DNA of 64,000 bases from Nitrincola salilacus. Lineage in GTDB: Bacteria > Pseudomonadota > Gammaproteobacteria > Pseudomonadales > Balneatricaceae. A program made the position numbers and the translations under genes. The notes under the pieces were generated by a model. That model was given only the letters and a program-made list of their open reading frames with translations, was not told the origin of the DNA and searched no databases. The stretch covers positions 1,674,001 through 1,738,000 of the forward strand of contig NZ_CP176580.1 in the NCBI RefSeq assembly GCF_046271865.1, written 5' to 3'. Below are positions 46,594 to 55,130 of the stretch, piece after piece (within the stretch, counting starts at the first letter, position 1; the number at the start of each line of letters is the position of its first letter).

Positions 46594-47484
46594 ATGGCGT
46601 TAATTGCATTTATTGGTCTGGGCAATATGGGTGGGCCGATGGCCGTGAACCTGGCCAAAGCCGGACACCAGGTAAAAGCGTTTGATCTGTCGGCAGAGGC
46701 GCTCAAGCATGCCGTCGATGGCGGATGTGAGGCGGCGCAGAGTGCCGTCACTGCCGTAGCCGGTGCAGAATTCGTTATCACCATGCTGCCGGCCGGGCGC
46801 CATGTTCAGGGGTTGCTGGTCAGCGGTGAGGATGCGCTGTTCAACCATATTGCACCGGGTACACTGGTGATCGACAGCTCAACCATCGACGTGCAGACCG
46901 CGCGCAGTGTTGCCGCAGCGGCTGCCGAAAAAGGGATCGATTTCGTTGATGCGCCGGTATCCGGCGGAGTCGGTGGCGCGCAGGCGGGTACACTGACGTT
47001 TATCGTCGGCGGTACTGCTGAGCAGTTTGCCCGTGCCGAGCCTGTGTTGAAGGCGATGGGTAAGAACATCTTCCATGCCGGTGATCATGGCGCCGGTCAG
47101 ATCGCTAAAGTGTGCAACAACATGATGCTCGGTATCCTCATGGCCGGCACCTGTGAAGCACTGAATATGGGAATCAAGAACGGGCTCGATCCGGCGATTC
47201 TCTCTGAGATCATGAAGCAGAGCTCCGGTAATAACTGGGCTTTGCAGGTCTATAATCCTGTGCCGGGTGTGATGGAGAACGTACCGGCTTCACGCGACTA
47301 TCAGGGCGGTTTCCAGGTGGATCTGATGTACAAGGATCTGGGCCTGGCGATGGATCTGAGTCAGCACAGCGCTGCACCCACCCCGATGGGTTCTGCTGCA
47401 CGTGCATTGTTCAATCTGCACAAGACGGCTGGAAATGGTGGGTTGGATTTTTCCAGCCTGATCAAGCTGTACAAGGATAAGTGA
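46594..47484 (+). CDS. mmsB: 3-Hydroxyisobutyrate dehydrogenase
   Basis: 296-residue NAD-dependent beta-hydroxyacid dehydrogenase making methylmalonate semialdehyde from 3-hydroxyisobutyrate. The Rossmann motif FIGLGNMGGPMAVNLAKAG opens the protein, DAPVSGGVGGAQAGTLTFIVGG is the substrate-binding signature, and the catalytic lysine lies in GAGQIAKVCNNMMLG near residue 171. It closes the set mmsA to mmsB needed for isobutyryl-CoA to propionyl-CoA. Confidence 0.96.
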   Translation: MALIAFIGLGNMGGPMAVNLAKAGHQVKAFDLSAEALKHAVDGGCEAAQSAVTAVAGAEFVITMLPAGRHVQGLLVSGEDALFNHIAPGTLVIDSSTIDVQTARSVAAAAAEKGIDFVDAPVSGGVGGAQAGTLTFIVGGTAEQFARAEPVLKAMGKNIFHAGDHGAGQIAKVCNNMMLGILMAGTCEALNMGIKNGLDPAILSEIMKQSSGNNWALQVYNPVPGVMENVPASRDYQGGFQVDLMYKDLGLAMDLSQHSAAPTPMGSAARALFNLHKTAGNGGLDFSSLIKLYKDK

Positions 47485-47525
47485 TCAGCATCCGTTATCC
47501 AGTCAGCATCAGCTAATCAGTCAGA

Positions 47526-47547
47526 TGGGCGGCGTAATGGCCGCCCA
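47526..47547 (+). terminator. Hairpin after mmsB
   Basis: TGGGCGGC and GGCCGCCCA pair around a short loop, without a T-run. It may be a weak terminator before the propionyl-CoA synthetase gene. Confidence 0.45.
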
Positions 47548-47582
47548 GTGATTCTGCAAACAATAATAATCAGAGGTGGCAG

Positions 47583-49478
47583 ATGATCTACAAGGATCAG
47601 TATCAGGCTTATCTAGATAACCCCGAGCAATACTGGGCTGAACAGGCGGCGACACTGGCCTGGTTCAAGGCACCGCAGACCTTCCTGCAGCCAACCGGAA
47701 ATGGTACCTATTGCTGGTATCCGGATGGCGAACTGAATATGAGCTATCTGGCGCTTGATCATCAGATCGAGCAGGGGCGTGGCGATCAGGTGGCGCTCTA
47801 TTACGACTCACCGGTTACCGATACCAAAGAGGCGATCACCTTCAGCCAGTTGCATGAGCGGGTGGTCCATTTTGCCGGTGCGCTGAAAAAACTCTCTGTC
47901 GGCAAGGGCGACACTGTCGTGATCTATATGCCGATGATCCCCGAAGCTGCCGTGGCGATGCTGGCCTGTGCCCGTTTAGGGGCGGTACATTCGGTGGTAT
48001 TCGGAGGTTTTGCAGCGAATGAGCTGGCGCTGCGTATCGATGATGCCGAGCCCAAACTGATTCTGACAGCCTCCTGTGGTATCGAGTTTGACAAGAAGAT
48101 CGCCTACAAGCCGTTGGTGGATAAAGCGATCAGCCTGGCCCGTCACAAGCCCACTCATACACTGGTCTGTCAGCGTCCAATGCTGAAGGCAGAGATGGAT
48201 CCAGCACGCGATCTTGACTGGTATGAAGTGCAGCAGGGAGTTGAGCCCGCCGACTGCGTACCGGTCAAGGGTAGTGATCCGCTCTACATTCTCTACACCT
48301 CAGGTACCACCGGCCAGCCCAAAGGGATCGTCCGCGATACCGGCGGCTATGCGGTGGCACTCAAGTATGCGCTGCACAATGTTTATGGCATGAAAGCTGG
48401 TGATGTCTGGTGGGGCGCGTCCGATATCGGTTGGGTGGTTGGCCATTCATTCATCGTATATGGCCCACTGATGGGTGGGTGCAGCGCGATCTTCTTTGAA
48501 GGAAAACCGGTCAGAACACCGGATGCCGGTACTTTCTGGCGTGTGATCGGGGAGTATGGGGTCAACTCCATGTTCTGTGCTCCGACCGCCTTCCGGGCGA
48601 TTCGCAAGGAGGATCCGAATGGGGATCTGGCAAGGAAATATGATCTGAGTAGTCTGCGCTGGGTTTTTGTTGCGGGCGAAAAACTGGACTCCTCCACCTA
48701 CTACTGGCTGGATGATCTGCTGCAGGTACCCGTGCTGGATCACTGGTGGCAAACTGAGTCCGGCTGGCCGATGACGGCACCGATGATGGGGTGGGATCAA
48801 CCCTCTGCTCCACGTCTGGGTTCTACCAACCGGCCGATTCCCGGCTATGATATACGGGTGCTGGATGGCGATGGCAGTGAAGTGGATGCGATGCAGTCGG
48901 GTAATATCTGCGTCAAGCTACCGATGCCGCCCGGTTTTGCCTGGAGCATCTGGCGCAATGATGAACGTTTCTCCGGCTCCTATCTGACCGCCTTTCCTGG
49001 CTACTATCACACCGGAGATGGCGGCTATAAGGATGAGGATGGCTATATCTACATCACCGGTCGCACGGATGATGTGATTAATGTGTCTGGCCATCGACTC
49101 TCCACCGGAGAGATGGAAGAGGTGGTTTCTGCACATGCTGCAGTGGCCGAGTGCGCGGTGATTGGTGTTACGGACGAGCTACGCGGCCAGATACCGGTCG
49201 GGCTGGTCGTCCTCAAGGCGGGTGTGGAGGTAGTCGAGTCCGACTTGGAACATGAGCTGGTCGAGATGGTACGTGATCAGGTCGGGGCATTGGCATGTTT
49301 TCGCCGTGCAATCGTGGTGCAGCGCCTTCCGAAGACCCGCTCGGGAAAGATTTTGCGCGCGGTGTTGCGCAAGATCGCGGCCAGTGAGTCCTATAAGATG
49401 CCATCGACCATAGATGATGAGTCGATTCTGCCTGAGATAGAGGCTTACCTGATAAAGGCGGGTTTTATCGGCAACTGA
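47583..49478 (+). CDS. prpE: Propionyl-CoA synthetase (PrpE-type acyl-CoA synthetase)
   Basis: 631-residue adenylate-forming enzyme of the acetyl/propionyl-CoA synthetase family, making propionyl-CoA from propionate, ATP and CoA. It starts with the ACAS N-terminal domain (YQAYLDNPEQYWAEQA), has the P-loop YTSGTTGQPKGIV near residue 237, SVVFGGFAANELALRI, WWQTESGWP, and the acetylatable lysine motif TRSGKILRAVLRK near 590. Length matches PrpE (about 630) more than Acs (about 650). Its place after mmsB fits entry of propionate into the same propionyl-CoA pool. Confidence 0.87.
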   Translation: MIYKDQYQAYLDNPEQYWAEQAATLAWFKAPQTFLQPTGNGTYCWYPDGELNMSYLALDHQIEQGRGDQVALYYDSPVTDTKEAITFSQLHERVVHFAGALKKLSVGKGDTVVIYMPMIPEAAVAMLACARLGAVHSVVFGGFAANELALRIDDAEPKLILTASCGIEFDKKIAYKPLVDKAISLARHKPTHTLVCQRPMLKAEMDPARDLDWYEVQQGVEPADCVPVKGSDPLYILYTSGTTGQPKGIVRDTGGYAVALKYALHNVYGMKAGDVWWGASDIGWVVGHSFIVYGPLMGGCSAIFFEGKPVRTPDAGTFWRVIGEYGVNSMFCAPTAFRAIRKEDPNGDLARKYDLSSLRWVFVAGEKLDSSTYYWLDDLLQVPVLDHWWQTESGWPMTAPMMGWDQPSAPRLGSTNRPIPGYDIRVLDGDGSEVDAMQSGNICVKLPMPPGFAWSIWRNDERFSGSYLTAFPGYYHTGDGGYKDEDGYIYITGRTDDVINVSGHRLSTGEMEEVVSAHAAVAECAVIGVTDELRGQIPVGLVVLKAGVEVVESDLEHELVEMVRDQVGALACFRRAIVVQRLPKTRSGKILRAVLRKIAASESYKMPSTIDDESILPEIEAYLIKAGFIGN

Positions 49479-49742
49479 AGCTGGTGGTTTACAGAACCGA
49501 GTGGGCCTCGAAAACCAGCTGAACGGTTGTTTGGGCAGGGCAATCGCACTCTCCAGGCGTTGAGTCGATGTGGTCGGCTCTGTCACACGCCGTGAACTCG
49601 TCCCTGAGGGCTCGGCTGCCGCCCTGACCGCCATAGACGGCGGGAATGCCGAAAATGCAGGAGCATTTTTCGGCCTTGGCGGCAGACGGTCAGCCAGGCC
49701 CGACCACACCGTCCTTCGGAGAGTCCGGGCTAGGCAGTAACG
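49479..49742. repeat. Intergenic mosaic of repeat fragments, left of the accessory region (copy A)
   Basis: No gene is seen here. The stretch shares three blocks with 55131-55412: CAATCGCACT...CTCCAGGCGTTG (49541-49564, direct), GGGCCTCGAAAACCAG (49504-49519, inverted) and TGGCGGCAGACGGTC (49677-49691, inverted). It also holds a hairpin at 49648-49674 (GCCGAAAATGC / GCATTTTTCGGC). Likely a degraded mobile or intergenic repeat that marks the border of the accessory region. Confidence 0.55.
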
Positions 49743-50387
49743 TCAATGAATCGGTGAAAATTTGAGCGACCTCACCACATCTGTCTCAGGCGCTCTGGCA
49801 CTACCCGTCGGTAATGCCAGGCCATGATATTTCGGTAGTCCGATATCTGCCCTACCCAATACCAGCGTTTCACCTTTCCATTGCTCGAGCAGCTCATACA
49901 GCGGTATTCGCAGATTCCCTCTTGCCGGGTCGGCAAGGTAGGCGCGGCCTGCCGTGATGCCTTTCAGGACAACAAAATGCTTCAGATCATCAAGCTGAAC
50001 CAGAATAATGACAGGGCCAGCCAGATGCTGGACAGACTCTTGAGGTAATAAAATACCTTCTGCCATATAGCCCAGCCGCTCAGCTTGTTGTTTCATATCC
50101 AGCATGGAGAATCCATCAGAAATACGCAGCTGCACCTCTTCAGGACTGAGTCTCGACAGCATATCGGTCAACAATGTCAGTTCATCCAACGGATCATCAA
50201 AGTAATCTGTCAGTAAAATTGACAAGGCAGCAGCACCACAGGAGTAGTCTTGTGTCTGGCGCTCGATACCGGACATTTTCAGCGCTTTCATGGATGTTAC
50301 CGATGGCGGTTGCGCCAATGAACTCATACTCCACAGCAGGCAACCGCCGACAAGCAGGTAGCGTAGCACTTTCATTCTCCAGCCCAC
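49743..50387 (-). CDS. Periplasmic C39-family peptidase
   Basis: 214-residue (from GTG) papain-like peptidase of the C39 family, with an N-terminal signal peptide (cleavage after SSLAQ, residue 26) and no ABC transporter domains. Catalytic residues by pattern: C50 in DYSCGAAALSILL, H137 in DLKHFVVLKGI and D153 in YLADPARGN. C39 peptidases cut after double-glycine leader motifs; a stand-alone periplasmic one recalls FapD of the functional-amyloid operon. The frame starts with GTG at 50387, with AGGA nine bases upstream; an ATG four codons in has GGAG too close. It overlaps no base but abuts the beta-barrel gene's stop. Confidence 0.82.
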   Translation of the reverse strand: MGWRMKVLRYLLVGGCLLWSMSSLAQPPSVTSMKALKMSGIERQTQDYSCGAAALSILLTDYFDDPLDELTLLTDMLSRLSPEEVQLRISDGFSMLDMKQQAERLGYMAEGILLPQESVQHLAGPVIILVQLDDLKHFVVLKGITAGRAYLADPARGNLRIPLYELLEQWKGETLVLGRADIGLPKYHGLALPTGSARAPETDVVRSLKFSPIH

Positions 50388-50388
50388 C

Positions 50389-50632
50389 TTACAGCTTCCT
50401 TTTCAGGCTCAGGGCAATGCCTGGTGTACCGGCATCGTCATTCAGCGCATAAGCCACTTGCGGCACTATCACCCACTCGTTTGACAGGGCATATGAAAAA
50501 GAGAGCGTCAGGTCCATCGGATCTGTTGATGAGCCCTGTATGGTGTCGCCATCTACTTTCTGGTTCGAGCGATGTGAATAAGAAAATCTCGATCCGACAG
50601 AAAGCCGGTCATTCAGCGCAAAACCCAGCCCC
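50389..50632 (-). pseudogene. 3' remnant of the interrupted outer-membrane beta-barrel gene
   Basis: The C-terminal part of the protein encoded from 53573, separated by the insertion sequence. It reads GLGFALNDRLSVGSRFSYSH and ends GTPGIALSLKRKL. Alternating strands (VIVPQVAYALND, MDLTLSFSYALS) fit the last beta-strands of an outer-membrane barrel. Removing the insertion and one copy of the 6-bp duplication joins both parts in frame as DAYLGLGFALND, giving a 422-residue protein. The remnant has no native start, though a TTG at 50643 inside the element could open it. Confidence 0.85.
50627..50632. repeat. Left target-site duplication of the IS1634-type element
   Basis: AGCCCC, identical to 52543-52548 on the other side of the element. 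Confidence 0.85.
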
Positions 50633-52542
50633 CCCGAGTTCAACAGTTCAGCGTATAAGTAACTGATTTATATAGATCGCGATCAAAAACGTTCCACTAC
50701 AAACTCAGATAATCAGTGCTAACCGTCGGTTTTTCGATGTTCAGTGCTTTGAGTATATCCAACTGCTCACTCGTCATGGATGAGAGACCTGTGACAGGGC
50801 TGCCATTCAGGCTTGCCTGGTGATACTGGATACGACGCAACTGCGCCAGGGCTCTCATCGGTGAGTGCGCTGAGTCTGCTGCCTTGAGGCGCATCCGCAT
50901 CACTCTATGCAGGACCAGCGCAATGAAGCAGATCATCGCATGTGCCCGGATACGTTCCGGTAACCGGTGGTACACCGGCCCGATCTCAATGTCTGATTTC
51001 AACGCCTTGAAGCCACGCTCGATATCCGCCAGCGACTTGTAGTGTCTGACCACTTCGTCAGGCGCCAGATCCTGCACGTTGGTGACCAGCAGCAGTTTGC
51101 CATCCATCAGGCGCGCTTGCTGCAAGGCAGAAGCATCCACATCATAGCTGAACAGTGGACTCTTCAGATTGACTTTAACGATCTTTGCCAAGCCAGACTC
51201 GCTGACTTCTTTATACAGACGGGCCGTGGCCCCACCGTCTGAGAGCTTGCGGCCACGCGCTTTCTCGCCCTCATCCTGTCGATCCAGCTTGGCGGCAAGC
51301 CGTTCCGCTTCCTGCTCAAGCGCTTCGATTCGCGCATCACGGGTGGCAATTTCATCCGCCGCCCGTCGGGGATCATGAGCAATGATCAGGCGTTGTTTCT
51401 GCCATTTGGATTCTGTGATCACTTCTGCGGTGGCGTCGGCGAACACGCTGCTCTGCAGCGGTTCCAGTATCGGTTCAAAGTCGCCGTATCGCCGCCCCGG
51501 CACGGCCAGAATGAACTCCAGTGGCTGGCCGCTGGGCAGGGTGATCTGTTGCAGCTCTTCCAGGTTATCGATCGACAGTAAGCCACGGTCAGCCACCACG
51601 ATAATACGTTTAACCGGAAAGCGCTCAATGATGGTCTGCACCGTGGGCTGCAGGGTTTTGACCTCGGCGGTGTTACCTTCGAACACTTCGTGGTACAGCG
51701 GCAAGCCATCCGCAGTCTGGACCATACCCAGCATGACCTGACGCCGGATGCCGCCCTCTTTGGAGCGTCCATATTGACGCAACTCGTTCGCCTGTTGTGT
51801 CAGACCTTCTGCTCGAATCGTGGTCATGTCGTAAAATACAACAGACAACTCCTGATCAATCAAGGGCCGCAGCAGCTCTGTTACTTTGTCATTTACCGCA
51901 GCCTGATGCTCATTGAGCGCATCCATGGCGCGCAGCAGGTGTTGATGATCGATCTTGTCCATACCGCTGACACCCGGTATGCACACGGTCTCCAGCCAGC
52001 GCAGGACGCCCAGTTTGGAGTCGGGTGAGGTCAGCCGGTTCATGACCATGATGCGGATCAGCGACTCAATCTGGATGCTGTGCCGGGTACCCCGAAAGAC
52101 CTTGCGTAACTGATCAAAGCCCAGGGCATTCCAGAGCTGAGTCAACGCCCAGACGTCGCCGAGCGCACGGGATGACTCGAACGCAACGTCGGGCTTATCG
52201 GGTAGTGAGCGACCCGTGATACGGCAGAGTCCTTCGACAACGGACTCCAGCTCGTCGCCGAGCTTGTCCAGCCGCCCCAGTGTGGCAATCGTACGTTGCT
52301 TCGGGCGGCCGTTCTCGTCTCGATAGGCTTCCACGAGCTGAACGTATTTGCGGGGACCGGATGTAGTGACTTTGACAAACATGCCATGACTATATCAATT
52401 TTAAAGCACTATTAAAAGGAAATAGTTATCCACAGACATGCCATTACATGGCATTTGAAAATATCAACACCTAAACCCGCATGATTACTGGTGTCGGTAC
52501 AGGAAAACAGGGGTTATTCAGTGGATAACTGTCGAACTCGGG
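50633..52542 (-). mobile_element. Complete IS1634-type insertion sequence, 1910 bp
   Basis: The left end CCCGAGTTCAACAGTT (50633-50648) and the right end read inward CCCGAGTTCGACAGTT (52542-52527) are 16-bp inverted repeats with one mismatch. One transposase gene fills the inside. The 6-bp duplication AGCCCC flanks it, which fits the 5-6 bp usual in this family. The element cut an outer-membrane beta-barrel gene. Because ends, duplication and transposase are intact, the insertion looks recent. Confidence 0.9.
50697..52382 (-). CDS. IS1634-family transposase
   Basis: 561-residue DDE transposase of the IS4/IS1634 group. Catalytic aspartates lie in VFYDMTTIRAE and IVVADRGLLS, and the IS4-type signature around the glutamate in YKSLADIERGFKALK (E-x6-K) is intact. 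A coiled coil (about 350-380, ARIEALEQEAERLAAKLD) interrupts the catalytic core. No frameshift or stop, so it is probably active. Confidence 0.93.
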   Translation of the reverse strand: MFVKVTTSGPRKYVQLVEAYRDENGRPKQRTIATLGRLDKLGDELESVVEGLCRITGRSLPDKPDVAFESSRALGDVWALTQLWNALGFDQLRKVFRGTRHSIQIESLIRIMVMNRLTSPDSKLGVLRWLETVCIPGVSGMDKIDHQHLLRAMDALNEHQAAVNDKVTELLRPLIDQELSVVFYDMTTIRAEGLTQQANELRQYGRSKEGGIRRQVMLGMVQTADGLPLYHEVFEGNTAEVKTLQPTVQTIIERFPVKRIIVVADRGLLSIDNLEELQQITLPSGQPLEFILAVPGRRYGDFEPILEPLQSSVFADATAEVITESKWQKQRLIIAHDPRRAADEIATRDARIEALEQEAERLAAKLDRQDEGEKARGRKLSDGGATARLYKEVSESGLAKIVKVNLKSPLFSYDVDASALQQARLMDGKLLLVTNVQDLAPDEVVRHYKSLADIERGFKALKSDIEIGPVYHRLPERIRAHAMICFIALVLHRVMRMRLKAADSAHSPMRALAQLRRIQYHQASLNGSPVTGLSSMTSEQLDILKALNIEKPTVSTDYLSL

Positions 52543-53573
52543 AGCCCCAGATAGGCATCCACACCCCAGCCCGGACGAACCCGATAACCGCTGATGGTGG
52601 CTGGAAATGCATGCACATAGTTCAGGCCACCAAACACAATGGCCGGATCGGTCGTGCGCACAAAGGAAATCCCCGGAGAAACAACCCAATGGCCACTGCC
52701 GTTATTTAATGGGTCCTGCCAGGAGTCAACAATCTCGAAATAGTGCTTCTTGCCTGTTGGTGCGCTGACGTTCAAGCTGGCTGACAGTGCCGGGTAGCGA
52801 CTGGATTCCTGCAGCATCTGATATTGCAACCCCAGCGAGATATCACCCACGCGGGTATCTCGCGTTTCACGTACAAACTCGTTGGTTGAGACCTGTTCCA
52901 CGTAGGTGTGATGCAGAGGTACACTGACCCAGCCCTCCAGACGATCAGCCAGACCCGCTCTGAGCGTTGTATTCAGCGACAACCGTTTTGCAACCATGGA
53001 CGAGCGCTGAAAGTACCCGATATTCATCAGGGAAGAGGCTTGTCTGGACTGATTGTAACGCAACCCGAAATCCAGCTCATAGCGCCCCGGGCTGAGCAGA
53101 ACCGTCGAGCCTGTCAGGAAATCCAATGGCGCGGCTCTGGATACATCCTCACCATACTCTTGCTTTTCAGATGCACCCTCCTGCCCCACGGTAGAAGCAA
53201 CAGGCGTCTGTTGTTCGAAATGTCGGGTCATCGATGCAATATTGTCGATATTCAGCACCATCTGGCCCAACTGGCTTGAATGGAGGTTGGTGCTCTTATC
53301 TTCATCGGACCACTGCAGACGACCCGTCAGTCGATCGCCACTTTTGAACGTGACACGATACTCGCCATCCGTTTCAATCGAAATAAGCTGCGCTGCCGGA
53401 ATGGAAACCACGGCGTCATAGCGGGTGTTGAATACCACGATTCCGTCATCGAACGAAATTAACCTGCCCGTCATGACATCACCATTATGCAACCTTATGA
53501 CATCCGAAACGGCAGCACATGGCAACATAAAAAATGCCACCAGAAAACAGGCACCTATTCCCTTGACTCTCAT
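52518..53573 (-). pseudogene. 5' part of an outer-membrane beta-barrel protein gene, truncated by the IS
   Basis: 351 codons. Signal peptide MRVKGIGACFLVAFFMLPCA, then two short tandem beta repeats (IRLHNGDVMTGRL and FKSGDRLTGRLQW) and a region of alternating strands typical of an outer-membrane barrel (GRYELDFGLRYNQS, SLGLQYQMLQ, VSPGISFV). The native reading ends at DAYLGL; the last residues, PSSTVIH, come from the insertion sequence. The uninterrupted protein would be 422 residues. ATG 53573 follows GAGGAT. In the neighbouring C39 context it may be an export pore or scaffold, as FapF is for Fap, but homology to FapF is not claimed. Confidence 0.8.
52543..52548. repeat. Right target-site duplication of the IS1634-type element
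   Basis: AGCCCC, identical to 50627-50632. Confidence 0.85.
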
Positions 53574-53583
53574 ATTATCCTCA

Positions 53584-53612
53584 AACGAAAAAAAGCCGCA
53601 AAGATTCACTTT
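53584..53612 (-). terminator. Intrinsic terminator between the secreted-protein and beta-barrel genes
   Basis: On the minus strand CCGCAAAG pairs with CTTTGCGG around a short loop and TTTTTTT follows. It would limit expression of the barrel and peptidase genes relative to the secreted protein upstream. Confidence 0.85.
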
Positions 53613-53636
53613 GCGGCCTGGGTTTATAAAACATGT

Positions 53637-54152
53637 TTACCATGAAAAGGTGGAAATTGGGCGATTCCAGGATGTGGCACGTGCATAATAGGGAGAGGGT
53701 GTTCCATCGGAATACCATAGATTATAGTGCCACTCTTTAACAACGGAGTTAGCGTAGCTCCACTGATTGATCGGGCTGGACATATCTGCACGCCACTCAT
53801 CACCAAATGCTGAGAAATACAATCCATCATAATGGACATAAACCTCTTCATGTGGAGCCCATGAATAGCTTTGATAGTAATATGAACGATAATCGCTTTG
53901 ACTACCCCAACCGAGATAGTTTACCATATGGGTTAATTTTCCCTGAGTTGCCATAGGGAATGCACCACTGTAAATGGCAGAAGCGTAAACTATTGAACTT
54001 CCCCGAACATTCTTTAATTCAGGCTCATCTATAGTTTTATATACACCACCTTGATTCGCTAAGGACTCCAATATTACTGGAGATGACCAAGCATTGGCTG
54101 CATATAACAGCGAGAGAGCAATAACCCCTGATTTCACTTTATTATCAATCAT
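53637..54152 (-). CDS. Secreted protein with double-glycine-like motif (possible C39 substrate)
   Basis: 171 residues. A signal peptide (residues 1-24, hydrophobic core GVIALSLLYAANAW) is followed by a short acidic stretch and EPELKNVRGS at 43-52. With cleavage after S52 this places E at -8, L at -7, V at -4 and G at -2, the spacing of double-glycine leaders cut by C39 peptidases. The rest is very rich in Tyr, Trp and Ser (DYRSYYYQSYSW, HYNLWYSDG) with no domain I know. The gene is AT-rich compared with the core genome and is followed by its own terminator. Confidence 0.7.
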   Translation of the reverse strand: MIDNKVKSGVIALSLLYAANAWSSPVILESLANQGGVYKTIDEPELKNVRGSSIVYASAIYSGAFPMATQGKLTHMVNYLGWGSQSDYRSYYYQSYSWAPHEEVYVHYDGLYFSAFGDEWRADMSSPINQWSYANSVVKEWHYNLWYSDGTPSPYYARATSWNRPISTFSW

Positions 54153-54170
54153 GCTATCTATTTCCTTTCT

Positions 54171-54722
54171 TTAGATATAATAATGCTTGACGTATTTTTC
54201 CATACGATCATCAGTTTTTACATTTTCCCAGAATTTTTTGTGTACCTCCTCGCTCCTGATTGGGTCTAATAAAACTTCATTGACATACTGATCAGATCCT
54301 GCTTCAATATCGAGATCGCTTAATGTCTTGTTAAAAAGGATATCCCTAAGAGTATTGCTTAGCATATGGTTCTCATAATCACTAAGATTGCTTAAGGCAG
54401 GATATTTTGAGCCGATTGAATTTTTAGAATAATCAAGCCACCATTCAGGAATAGCCAACCTTCTGATATCAAATTCATTACCATTTTCATCAGTGTGTAT
54501 AAAGCCCTCTATAGCGACATCCCCTGGCCCTCCTGCGCTGTACAGCTTTGGTTGAACATGATTTGAATTCGATACCTGCTCAGCAGGCTTTGGCGTGCTG
54601 ATGGCTTTATTGAATGCCTCACCAAACGTGGTATTGGTCGTCACCCGGGTTTGATCCGTATTGGTACGCTGGGTCTGGTTATTGGTGTAGGTTGAAAATC
54701 CCATTCCTGTAATACTGCTCAT
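54171..54722 (-). CDS. Hypothetical protein, first gene of the C39 cluster
   Basis: 183 residues, soluble, with no signal peptide. The first 65 residues are Thr/Asn/Gln-rich and probably disordered (TYTNNQTQRTNTDQTRVTTN); the rest is charged and helical, with IPEWWLDYSKNS in the middle. I recognise no family. A strong ribosome site (AAGGAG, eight bases before ATG) and the 18-bp gap to the next gene argue that it is real and co-transcribed. Codon use is clearly AT-richer than the catabolic genes, suggesting transfer. Confidence 0.65.
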   Translation of the reverse strand: MSSITGMGFSTYTNNQTQRTNTDQTRVTTNTTFGEAFNKAISTPKPAEQVSNSNHVQPKLYSAGGPGDVAIEGFIHTDENGNEFDIRRLAIPEWWLDYSKNSIGSKYPALSNLSDYENHMLSNTLRDILFNKTLSDLDIEAGSDQYVNEVLLDPIRSEEVHKKFWENVKTDDRMEKYVKHYYI

Positions 54723-54877
54723 AACAGTTTCTCCTTATGTTTGTGGTATCTCAGTCTGAGATATGCATATTCCAGGCCAAAAAACTCCAACCTTGTTCTG
54801 CTTTGCGCGTGCTCGTTGCTTTGCTGTAAATATGGAGAAGGTTTTGTATTGAGATGAAAACCGATGTGGCAAGCGTG

Positions 54878-54893
54878 TGCCGCTATAGCGGCA
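54878..54893. promoter_or_regulatory. Perfect 16-bp palindrome, candidate operator
   Basis: TGCCGCTATAGCGGCA is a perfect palindrome 156-171 bp before the start of the cluster's first gene. The symmetry and TGCCG half-sites suit a dimeric regulator such as a LuxR-type protein. The surrounding 300 bp (54723-55022) otherwise hold no gene I accept. Confidence 0.55.
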
Positions 54894-55130
54894 AACCGTT
54901 GCAGTGTCTTCTGCAATGGAAATATAAGGGCGGCAAGTTGCTGTTGTCCTGACAGGAATACAGACAATAAACAATTGAAGGGGATGGAGTACAGGTAGTT
55001 AATGAATACTTCTGGCCTGATCCATGGCATGACACAATCCTGATGTCTGATCTATATCTGGGTCTAAAAAACGACTATAACTTCCTCTCTGTTGTTGTCA
55101 ACGCTATACCTCGTTGTTCGCGGAACAGGA

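Noticed and set aside
49743..54722. Classical functional-amyloid (fap) operon
   Set aside because: A C39 protein and a barrel are present, but no FapA/FapB/FapC-type repeat proteins are seen and the secreted protein lacks their Gln/Asn-rich repeats. Kept as an analogy only.
54723..55030. A 102-codon minus-strand open frame in front of the C39 cluster
   Set aside because: It spans the perfect palindrome, ends overlapping the next gene's ribosome site, has no convincing ribosome site of its own and no recognisable features. The region reads as a promoter.
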